From positions 55,821,325-55,885,324 of the forward strand of contig QCXZ01000064.1 in NCBI GenBank assembly GCA_025024175.1: a stretch of 64,000 bases of DNA, given 5' to 3'. Shown here piece after piece: positions 1-12,200 of this stretch. The translations under genes were made by a program, and so were the position numbers. Numbering within the stretch: the first letter of the stretch is position 1; each line of letters begins with the position of its first letter. Below the pieces are notes generated by a model. That model did no database searches. It saw only the letters and a program-made list of their open reading frames with translations, and was not told the DNA's origin. This DNA is from Rhyzopertha dominica (taxonomy: Eukaryota; Arthropoda; Insecta; Coleoptera; Bostrichidae).

Positions 1-227
1 ATACAGCTTCAAACAGCATCGTCTAGAACTTCTTTAGAAGCAATGATGCGACCTGCTGGTTCAGACGATCAGGGTCAGGAACGTAGGGGGCAAAAACGTC
101 CTATTGAGGTGTCTGACGATGAGGATGATGATCAGGCACATGACGAAGTAAGATTGTGGGAAGACGGATTTAAGGATAGATACTATGAGTCTAAATTTGA
201 TGTTGCCGCTAAAGATTTAGAGTTTCG
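1..227 (+). CDS. XRN2: XRN2 exon (acidic linker and start of conserved region)
   Basis: Open from the window edge in frame 1, so the exon start lies outside. It has a Ser/Gln-rich stretch, a basic RRGQKRP patch that could be a nuclear localisation signal, an acidic run (SDDEDDD), then the conserved [15 protein letters not shown] block. The donor is CG|GTGAGT, leaving two bases of an Arg codon. Confidence 0.93.
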
Positions 228-3200
228 GTGAGTGTTTGTTCTGTTTATTTGGAAGTGTAGTTTTATTAAAATATTTATTGGATTTTTACAATGCAAACAA
301 AAAGCATTGGTAATTTTTAAAGCCTTTATGTTTTTTTAAAGTGAAGTTATTGTATATATTGATTAAAAAAGTTTATTTCTACTTTTAGGTATAATGTAGC
401 CTTACATTATGTTCGTGGCCTTTGCTGGGTACTTCGATACTACTATCAAGGCTGTGCTTCTTGGAAGTGGTATTTTCCTTATCACTATGCTCCATTTGCT
501 TCAGATTTTGTTAACATTGCTGGACTAAGTACCGAATTTGAGAGTGATACACAACCAGTAAGTATTGAGAAATATGTTATTTTGTTTATTATTGATCATT
601 CAGACTTATTTGATAGTTCAGAAAATTGGTTAAAGGCGTTGAATTTTTAGTTTTTCATATTTTCCACCGTAACTCAAAAATTGGGTTGAAAACTACCAAT
701 TTTTTTCACAGTTAGTTGCACATCAAACTATGCAAAAAACGTTAAAAAAATATTTTTAACCAGGTTTGGTTAATTATGAGTTTTCAGTATTTTTTAAAAA
801 AATGTACAGTTGCAGTTGTTTTACTAATGAAAAGCTTCTGGACAAATTCATCCAATTTTTATTGTTTATGTTCACGAAATGACAACTTAGCAAGAATTTA
901 GGAATTGTGTAATTGATTCACAGAGTCAAAGTTGCATAAACTTACAAGTCATTAAATATAAAATTAACAACACAAAAAAATTAAATCGGTATGTCTTTGA
1001 ACATGTATCAAATTATAACTATTCAAAAGAACTACAAGTCTTAGGCTTAATTAACAAAACTGAACACTCAACTTGTAACTTAAAATAAATAATAAACATA
1101 AATAACTCGCAGCATTTTCAGAATAGTGATTATAAGTTAAAAATAAATAAGTCGTAGTACATTCTGAAAGTAGAACTTACATTGCGCAACATGTTTTGAG
1201 ATACACACAGGTAACAAATTGTGTTATATTACAAATTTCTGACACAGTGATACAGACACTTTTCTGTAAACAATAACAATGTCTACTTATCAGTTATCAG
1301 GGATATATTAAAATGCCCTAATCAAAAACTATTTATAATTGGAAAGAAAGACATACTGTACATTTATCAACACATTTTAATCAGTTGTTTGTGGGCAGAG
1401 AAATAGATGAATTAATGAAAAAAGTTTTAAAGCTTGGACCATTATAACTTTGCTCTTGTTTAACAGAGAGACATAATTTTTTCACAGTAAAATCTAATAC
1501 AATAAGACATGCAATTTGATCGTGTGCTTCAGCTTGAATGGTTTTTTTCCTTGAATTACAGTTTCATCCTCTGGAACAGTTGATGGGTGTATTTCCGGCT
1601 GCCAGTAGCAAGCATGTGCCAGAGCCTTGGGCCAAGTTAATGAGTGATCCAGTAATACTAGCCATCTCCACCTTTGTTATCAGATAATCATATTAGGTTT
1701 TAGGATTCCCCAATCATTGATTTCTATCCTGAAGACTTCAAAATTGATCTTAACGGAAAGAAATTTGCATGGCAAGGTGTCGCACTTTTGCCATTCGTAG
1801 ATGAAAAACGTTTATTCAAGGCTTTAGAACCCTATTACAAACTGTTGTCTTCTGAAGAGATTAGACGGAATTGTAGGGGAGAAGACAGGCTGTATGTATC
1901 ATCCAGGAATAAGGGATATGGTTTCTTGAAGGGTCTATATGCAAATAAAGTGCAGGTGAATGTGGAATCTGCAGTTTCAATGGATGGGATGCAGGGTACA
2001 GTTATGGTGACGGATGAGTGTGTTAGAGTTGGAGGGTAAGCAAAGATTGTGGTATAATTTTCAAACCACTTTTTATTTTTATAAATGCTATAAAAGAAAT
2101 AGCTTGGATTTTTTTTATCAGATAGCTTTAACAATTGTTTTGACCTAATGGTTGTTTTCAAAGTGCATTGAAACTAAGCTGAAGTCATATGTGCAGAATT
2201 TCATCCACATCCATTATTTTTACAAGAGTTGTAAAATTCATTTGTAAAGAGGAAGTGACCCAGGTTTAAAGGTTGAATTAATAATTATGTAGAAATTTCT
2301 TATGCATGTTTGCTTAATTTTTTATGGTGTTGTGCTTTTTTAAGACCTCCAAAATTATACTTGTTTATTTCTACTGTCTTTATTCTGAGTTTCTGAAAAT
2401 TCCAAAGACAATTTTGTTGTTCTCTACCAACCTAAATAAGCCCAGAGAATTAAGAACTCCATCTTTTTCTTTCCCTAAGTTCCTGTTCAAATATAAAAAA
2501 TATCTATTATAAACCTTGTCTAAAATAAAAGATTCCCCATAATTTAATTTTTAGTTGCAATTTTTTTTTCAAAATGTGACATGAAAATTTCAGCTGAGTT
2601 CATGACCAAGTGGACCCATTAGCAGTCCATAATCTTATTTGTAGATTATGTCAGTAAACATGAAGTAACTTTTATTGGTGTCTATTTAATAGTTCAATTT
2701 CTGCTATGTTTGATAGGAATAACTTATATGCGTTTTATTTTTGATAGTGGTTAAAATTCATTTAAGGGGATAGAAATGAAAAGGTCAGAGACATCAAGAG
2801 CCAAGAAGGACATTATTAAATTGATATTGGTGTACCTTTTGCTCACAAACTCATTCTATACAGGTGATATATGAACAAATATGAACAGAAATTAAATTAT
2901 TTTTATAGATAATATTATTGCAAATGTTCCTTGCTTCAGGAAACGTTCATGTACTGAGAATTAAATTAAAGATTCTTAACGTGGCTCTCTTAAAATACTT
3001 ATAATTCTTTACAAAAAGAGAAAAACAACTGGGCATCTAGCCAGGTTCTGCAGTCAAAATGTCAGTTTTACTAGAGCTGCTGACATTAACTATGGTTTTT
3101 AAAGTCAAAGCTTATATCTGTGGTGTCCATGGTGGGCAAAAAACTTGTGCATGTAGGCTGCAAAAAAGATCATAGAAAGCATCAACTGGTCATCATAGCA

Positions 3201-6200
3201 TAATCTTTGGTTACTAAGGAGGGATTCTGTCCTACCCACTATTCTGTTACATAAATTTTTGGACTATAGTATGTAACAATTTATGCACAATTCTGCAAAT
3301 GGAAATCACTATTGAATACTTTTAACATTTAGATTTTTTTCTCTTCCAGGCATTTGGAGTCACCTGTTAGAGGACTAGTCGCTGTAACTGAAAATATAGT
3401 TTGTTGCGTTAATTTCCGTGATCCCAAATATCCCAAAGGGTACATATTCCCAGCCAGCAGGCTAAAGGGGGCAAAAGAGCCTCTGAGGGTATTAAAACCA
3501 GCAGGTTATGATGATGGTGGTGGTCGTACGTGGAGACCGATCATTGGAATGGCACCCTCAACTACGAGGTTAGTTTTCGTACTGGTTTTAAAATCATTAT
3601 TTGTAAATTGACGTAATGAATTTAGGGCTTCTCTGGGTCCTGCGGGGCATAGGATGGTTGGGCACTATGTACCTAGAAATCAGCAGGGGCAGTACTCGAA
3701 TGTTCCTCCTCCATCCTACATGGACAGGCCTAGGTATAATAATTACCAACAGCAAGGTAGGTAAAGCTACAGATATGTGGCTGTATAACATAGGTATCAT
3801 AAATATAAATCAGAAGTAAACAAAAACACCTTTCTTGTAGAAATCTTCATATTGGTATTGCAAATTTTTACATGTTAATTAAAGTATAAGATATTGCAAA
3901 CTGGCTCATTTGCTCAAAGTGGATAATTATTAATGTTAGTAAGAATTTAGATGGCAATGCCACCTGTTAGCATTACACTGACATGATGACAAAGCCACCT
4001 AGCTGCCTTAACGGGTACTACTTTCTAAAGGAAGTGACCTGTAGCCTGACAAAGTGGCATGCAACTGCTCACTTCAATTTGACAGCAAGTCCCCACGGCA
4101 CTTTTTGCTAGCGGGCGAGAACCGACATACATTATTAATGTTATTTATTAAAGATTAAACTCCAGCAAGTGCAATGTTATCCACTTTATTTATAAATTAA
4201 TCGGCGAAGCGCTTTGAGCTACAACTAGCCATCATCAGTGCCTTATAAAATTAGAAACGTTGCCAAGTTGTCAACAGTTTGACGTCACTTTCAATGTAAA
4301 TTCTTTTGTAATTCTAATCTTTTTAAGTAAATTAAAGTTTGCTTTTTTATTAGCACCAGAAGGAATTTGAGTATGATGCCAATATGATAATCTATAGGGA
4401 CATTAAGATGATTTTTAATCACAGCCTTTGTGGGCAGCTTTCATAGTCTTGTTGGTCCTTCCTGTATGGCATTTTATAAATTTCAATGAAAGGCTGCAGA
4501 GCGTTTGGTCAAGATTTTTCTATGTGTTTCTGCTTACTGCTTATGGGTATTTATCTTTTTGTTCGAGCTCGTTTTATAAAATCATCACTTCTTTACAAGT
4601 GTTACAAATCTTATGGAAAATTATCGAAACTGTCACATTTGTTTCAAAACTTGGTACACAATATCACTGGCACCATAAGTATAGTGTCCCTACTGATTGT
4701 TACTAATGCTGTGGCATGATTTTATGTGTATAAGGCAGTGGCGTCAATGGATGGATTTTTTTATTGGTCTTTCAGTACAGATTAGGTACTAGAAGGCAAA
4801 ATTTTTGTGTGGCAGTGTTCACATGTTTGCCTTTTATTTATCTGTAGCTTTGTTTAACCTATACTCCAACCAGCGAACATATTCAGTGATTACGCTCGTA
4901 CCACTTGTGCATTGGAAACTTAGTTTACACAGTACAAGTGATATAGATAGATTAATTAATTTTACTTGTCAAAGATGAATACCGATTTAATATTATTTTA
5001 ATTTGATGATGCAGTGTCAGACGGTCAAGGTCAGTTCTTCTTTTTTTACTGAATGTGTGGGAAACAATACTGTTGAGCAGACAGCAAAAAAAATCTAATC
5101 AAAACAATTTATTACAGAAATCAATACAGTTGAATACGATGTGTTTACGCTGTCTGGAAATTCAAGAGAATTAATTTGAAAAATAGATATAAAAAATAAA
5201 AATATATAGTACTATCTGCAGTTGGTTGAGGTGTAGACAGCACAGCATAGACAAGCATTTTAATAAAAATATATTCTTTTATATTGTTTCATTTCATTCC
5301 ATAGCATTGAGCAATAACACCACAATGAGAAGGACTTCTTTCCATTGCTTAAATCATCAAAATAAGCTAATTGTGGCTTTTTGTTGCCCGTATCTTTGAT
5401 CATCATTTTTCATACTGATCATATGCTAGTTGATATTTCAAATGTGAATTTTCTCTGGCAAGATTAAAAATAGTGTTTAAGGCAACTTCATATAGATTTA
5501 ACAATGGTCATAACCTGAACTTCAGATATTTCCAGTTTTATATAGTCCATAATGAATGAACAAACTTCATTTGGCCCTTTTTTGCCAAATCCTTCGTGAT
5601 ATATGTATAAAAATGTCTTACCAGTTTTCAAATTATGTACTAAACACATTTACTGTGAGTTGGTGTAAGTAAAATGTTTCCTGCACAGGAATAATAGGAA
5701 GAGAAAGATTTTGCATGTAGTCAGTGCATATTCCTCCATCTGGATTGGTTCACTGTAACTTTTCAATCGCTTTTATTTTCATGAAAAACTTTTTTTCTCT
5801 TCGTTGATGGACCATCTTCTCAGTTATAGCAACTCTTCACAGTTTCATTTAACCACTTAGATTAAATCTTGTTGCTTAGCTCTTCGCAGGTGCAGCAAGT
5901 ATCTACTTGGNGCCTCTCAANGGATAAACTANATTTTTCTATAAAAATTGTATTTCTCAAGAAGAAGTTGGTGCATCCAGTTTTTCACTCAAATATTGGT
6001 ACTCNTGATTAGTGTAATGCATATNTTTGATAGGAAATGAACTTGTATGTTCCTCTATCAATTTTAGTATTTCTCCAGGTTTTGCATTTCCAGAAGTTTG
6101 TTTTTCTCATTTACCCCAAGGAGATTTTTCTAGAGAAAGCAGATTACACAAATGCCGGACATGCTCAAAAGTAATGGCGTGTATATTAGTAAATGCATTC

Positions 6201-9200
6201 TTGCTTACTTTAAAACTTCCAGAACACTACGATACATGATATATTAAACTTAAAAGTATGCGATTTAGGTTTAGCACCTGCTCCTGGCTCTACGTGTGGA
6301 TATCTTCTTTTTTTATTAAGGCGTGCAGATACTCATCTTGTCCATATTCGGTGTAAAGATCATAAAACATTTTAAACATTTCAGTATAATCACTTTCGGG
6401 TATTTTTGATAAACATTTTATCTTGCAACTAAAATATTTCAAAAAATGAGCTATTTTGAAAAATTAATGTTAAATAGCTGTTCAACTTACCCACTATTTT
6501 GTCCTTGAACTCGAGCACTTAGGTAACTACATTTCCTTTGTAATTAAGTATTCTTTTCCTTTAACCCTTGCTTTTTTTAAATATTTTGTTCTTATATACA
6601 CGTTTAACATCTCTTTTTCGTTTTATTCTGTCTCGTCTGCCACTTTTACCTTAGGGGACGCCATTTTAACACCTAAAATTCTTGTTATAGCAACACTGCT
6701 ATTTGCCACTGTTAGCGTCTTCTAGCCAAAGATTTTAGAAACTACCATGTTCGGGGCATTATGTGCTGTAGACCGAGCAAACAGCAGACTTGAGTGGTTC
6801 TCTTTAAAAGGTAGATCTATGTAAAAGAAGTTGATTTTTGGCAAAAACTCCAAAATGTCGACATGTTGAGTTTCTGAAATATGTGATTCAATTACACTTT
6901 AATTAGACACAGAAAGAGTAATTTATAGGGTGGGCCAAGTGAACGTATTTCTTCCATAACTCCACAACTATTGAAAATATGAAAAACTTTTTTATATAAA
7001 AGTGATCCAGTTTTATATGCTGCATATTGTAAAAATATTTTTGGAAACCGTTCACTTCCTGTTATACCGGAAACGCATACCAACTTCCCTATTTTAAATA
7101 GAACACCCTGTATATTTTTACATTTTTGCATTCCTTATTGAATCCTACCTCTAAAATGTACAGTTTTCGAGAAAATAAGTGCTAAAGCAAAAAATCGTCG
7201 TTTGCAGCGCTCCCCGCCATTTTAAATATTTTCCAATGTGAGACACCTAGAAGACTGCGGTTTGCGCGCCGCGTAAGTTAAGAAAATGGCCTATCATTGC
7301 GTCTTCAAACAGGTTTATTACTTTTAAATTGAAAGTAATACATCAGTTGCCTTATGAAATATTTCAAACTGTGATAAGTCAATTTTTTTAAATGGAACAT
7401 GCTACTTTTTTTCACACCATCGGATGCAAAAGTAAATTATAGTTAATTTGATATCAGGTTGTCACTATCTATTACTAACAGTTTTGCAACAATTTGCGTT
7501 TTTCTGATTTTTTAGATTAAAATCGCTTATATGAGGTACGCCTTGACAAGACCTGGGAGGCGGCAAAATATCAGCGCTGGCTCCGAAATGTGAGCTTCTG
7601 CAACCTTAAAGTTAATTATCCCACAAAACACTACAGAATATGTTGAAAATACAATACACACTCACGTTTCGGAGCTGTGGGGTGACATTGATCTGCAACC
7701 TTCACTACTATCGCCGTGCATATTGTAGCTTGGCAGCAGTTATAATAAGGCGGCACAAAGAATTCAACAATTAACGCCGCTCGCGTTGCNTGAATCATTT
7801 ATAGNANTTGAATAAACTGTGCTAAAACTCATCAAGGGCCAGCGCTGATATTTTGCCGCCTCGCAGGTCTTGTCAAGGCGTACCTGATATAAGCGAGTTT
7901 AACCTAAAAAATCAGAAAAACGCAAATTGTGTAGTGTAGTGGGTGTGTAGGAAGCATCAGCGTGATCGAAGTTTGGCAGTTAGTCGATTACGTTCATTTA
8001 ATGAAAAATTTTACATTGCATCAAAAATTAATCATGCCGACGAATATTGTATGTATTATTAATACTTTCCACCGGATAACCGGTTAGGAAGGGCGGATGG
8101 CGTGCTGACAGTACCACAATGGCCGCTTATTGTTTGTTTTTAATTGGTGATCGACGCCACGTGTCCTCTAACGGACACGTGCGTTAGCGTAGGCGTACGT
8201 AACCTTCTAGGGTGGTAGGTAATTATTATTGCCTGCTCAGCGAACTTTAACGAGGATTTTATTGATCGAAAGAGCGTGAAAATGCGAAGCTTTTCAAAAA
8301 TTTTATATCGGTTTTAGAAACGCTCGTAATATCCGTCGTTTGCCGAAAGTATTTTATTTGCAAGTGTTTTTAGTGAACGAATCTCAAGAATAGTGTGCCA
8401 ATGAACAAGCAGTTCAGTATCATTTTTATCAGCTTTTTGTAGTGTATTCAGTGATTTGTAAATATGGAATTTTCTTGCAAAACGATTAAACTTTAGATTT
8501 TTTTGTACAATTTTCGTGCGTACCGCATTCCAAATAATTAACCACAATTATACTATAATTACCCCACGATCATGAAGGAAGAATCTGCCGATTTTTAAGC
8601 ATGTGATATTTTTTAATTCGCACAGAATAAATAACTCCCACTCTAGGAGTCCTTGGGCCATTTTTCTCATTGGTATCAGGGTTACCAAACTTATATGTAA
8701 AAGATCTAGCGTCTCTAAGTCAAAGCACGTTGAAGTGATTAATACTGTTGGTTTTTTTCTACAAAAAAAACAACGTTTTAGATCAAAACCATGATTGTAA
8801 GCATAATAAATTAGATTATGCCTAGGAACTAAGAATCAAAATATAAAATGGCAATCGCGTATATCGCCGTATTAGAAAATGGCAGTAAAAACTTTATTAT
8901 TGCCTCGTTCATAAGAGAGCTATAATGAAGAATCTGCCAGATAATTAAGTTACAATACCTTTTCTTAACTGCTGTCCTGCCTAATTTAACAATATTTTGA
9001 ATTTTTATAATATGATTAATACTAAATATGTTAATAACGCAGCGACTGGAATCATTCTAAACGTTTTGAATAGATTCTAATCTATTCAGATCGATTTGAC
9101 CAAGTCGATTAATCGATTAGAGTTGATATTTTCGTAAAATCTAATATCGATCCATGGCTTCTTTTTAGAATCAGATGACCCTTTCGCAGCTCTCTTTTAT

Positions 9201-12200
9201 CATGTACTTATTATGTACATAATACAAATTAAACATCAGGTCAATCCAAGGAAAAGAAAAAGCTATGCAAATCCGCAAAGAAACGCCATATTTTGTTGTT
9301 TTATAACAAAAATGCCATGGAAATGCATTGGCACACATTGACAAAAAGAGAAGCCGGGAACAAATGATAGATAAGTAGGCTTTCTTCCAACTGTTTTCAC
9401 GCCAGATTTGTAGATTTCTCCAGTACACAGGGTCGCTATAAAGTATGGGACCAGTAGGATATTTCAGGTTCTGTTCGATCGATTTTTTTTCAACTCCGTG
9501 TCAGCTCTCGTTTTCGAGATATGGGCGCAAGTTGCATTAATGGGAAGGGCGGTCAAAGGGCACATCATTGAAATGGATATTTTTTCCTGCTTTCAAAAAT
9601 GAATCACACTTGTACAATTTATTGCTTCTGAGTTGAGAAAAGTGTGATAACAAACTTGGGTCTTGCAAAAAACTCGTCATCGCTAAGTAAGAACAAAAAC
9701 TCCAGGTGTCTCCATTTTCCTCGTGACTAGTGATAATTTTCATTCACTTTGTTATTTGCAATCGCAGTGCCTCAGTTAACCGAACATGATCGCATGGAAA
9801 TTTTGATGATGATTGGTTATGGAGATAGAAGGCGAAGTTANTCGGATGTAGTTGCACNTTACAATGCAATTCATGAAGATCGCGAACCAATTGCCAGATC
9901 AACAGTTATTAAAACACTGCAACGTTTTGACGAAACCGGCGGTGTTAAAAATCGTTAAAAATGAGGACGTCCAAAAGTTGTTACGAGTGAGGAAAGTAGC
10001 TTGAATGTCCATTTAGATGTGCAAGAGAATCCCAAGTGTTCCGTATAACAGCGTGCTCTCACTCACCATATTAGAAGAAGATCTGCTCAGAATATCTTGA
10101 AAACAAAATTTCATCCATACAAAATTCACTTATTACAAGAACTGAGCAAAGATGATTTCGATCGTAGGATAGGATTTTTCCAAACTGCTATGAACATGAT
10201 AGATGAAGNGAGAAACATTTTAAATTGGATTATGTTTTCTGGTGAAGCGACTTTTTTTCTCAATGGTAATATGAATAGACATAATTAGAAATATTGGTCG
10301 GACACAAATCCACATTGGATGGAACAAGTCCACACACAACACCCTCAGAAAGTGGTGTGACATTATCGGTGAGCTCATTATTGGGCCTTTTTTTCATCGA
10401 TGGAAATTTCAATGCGATCAAGTATTTACAGCTCTTGCGCGAATACATTATACCAGAACTTATTTGCCTGTTCCCTAATCGTGAAAATGCTGCGCATCCT
10501 TCTGAACAGATATGGTTTCAGCCAGATGGTGTACTGCCCATTTTGCAGTCAACGTTCGTGGATATTTGAATGCGATGTTTCCAGACAGATGGATTGGTAG
10601 GCGCGGAGCAATAGAATGACCAGCACGTTCCCCTGATCTGACGCCGCTTGATTTTTTCCTGTGGGGGTATCTGAAATAGCGTATTTATGATGATCAGCCA
10701 CATAATGCAGAAGATTTAAAAGAACGAATCGGGGCAGAAATTCAGAACTTACCTTCAAATATGCTACAAAGAATATTAGCAAACTTTTACTCAAGGCTGC
10801 ATTACTGCCAGGAACATTTTGAGCATCTTCTGTCTTGTAAATCTGAAAAAATACAGCATTTTTCACGGAATCATGTTTTTCTTTTTCACTTTTTGGGTAC
10901 CCGACTAGACGAAAATTATCGCCAGTCAAGGAAAAATGGTAATACCTGGCTTTTTTGTGAAAACTATCTATTTTCACTCACTAGAAAACCATCACAGTTC
11001 TTTATTTGTAAAACAATTTACTATTATTTAATCTTGTAGTCTGTAAAGTTCTTGCAATAGATTATGTATGATAAATATACGAAAAACATATTTCGGACTC
11101 GTATTTCGATTTTTGTTCACTTCCAACAGTCTTGTGCGTGAAAGCACAAGGAAAATTATCATTTTACAACTGCTTTAAAAAGTATACACAGGGAAGCGCT
11201 CAACAAGCGAATAGTAATTTTGTTTCAACTTTTGAGCGAGTACGAAAAATGCTGTAACTATATCGTTTGCATAATAGTTGTTTCGTAATCGAATTGTTTC
11301 CTTTTTTATAGAAAACTCACGCCTATCCTATTTCTTGCAGCAAATAATACCTACCAGAGGATTAGTTATCCCGAAAGTCGTTTTATTGGCGTTGACAACT
11401 CCCGCTTAATAAATTTCGCACAGCAAGAGGGGGTAATTTATATTATTATCGTTTGCGGGGGTACACATTGTTGTGTGTTTATCTGCGGGCGTGACGTAAC
11501 AATGACACCACCACTGGCGGCGGCAGAGCGCGTAATTGCTGCCTTTATGCTGCCGTCAGATCCAGCGACACGCCTAATTTCACAATCAAACTACCGACTC
11601 CGATCCCCGCCAGACTCACGCGCCCTTGTCTTGTGATTTTTGGAGGAAATCTGACGAGACCGGCTCAAACAGAAATAGTAATAGTAATAATTTGTACCTT
11701 TTATTTTGGTTATCCACGGCCATTTGGGAGGTTGAATACCTCTGTNTTCCATGGTATAGAATGGATTAAAATTAATTATATCACGCTGCGATTTTATAAG
11801 GATAAGAAGTTTTTGAAGGACTGGAAGGGCCCACAATGGGCCTGTTGCCCCCTTTTTTATTGCAGAATATGAAACTACATGAAATAAATAGACCCCTGTT
11901 TTTTTATTTTTCGCAAAGCGCTTAGTTATGGCTTAAAAATATTGTTTATGTTTAAAGTTTGAGTCTCTGACGTCAGCGTTCCCTGGCGCGCTTAGTGCGG
12001 TGTAACTGTGTCATGTTGCCACGCCATTTTCTGATCCTGGCAATCCTGTCGGCCGAGATGAGGTTTCTGAAACCGAAGTCGCAGCAGCGTTGCAATTTTA
12101 TTCCAAACTCGCAATCGTAATTATGAATTATAAAAACCTACACGCGAATGGATGTGTTAAACGCGATTCGTTGTTAGTCGTTTTCACTGTAAATATTAAA

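Noticed and set aside
1835..2161. 108-codon - strand ORF
   Set aside because: Antisense shadow of the XRN2 exon at 1704-2035; no motifs of its own.
10549..10977. 142-codon - strand ORF
   Set aside because: Antisense of the DD41D transposase and its right repeat; no independent motifs.
11590..11880. LINE 3' end next to (TTACTA)n at about 11690
   Set aside because: No coding remnant and no match to the other LINE 3' ends here.
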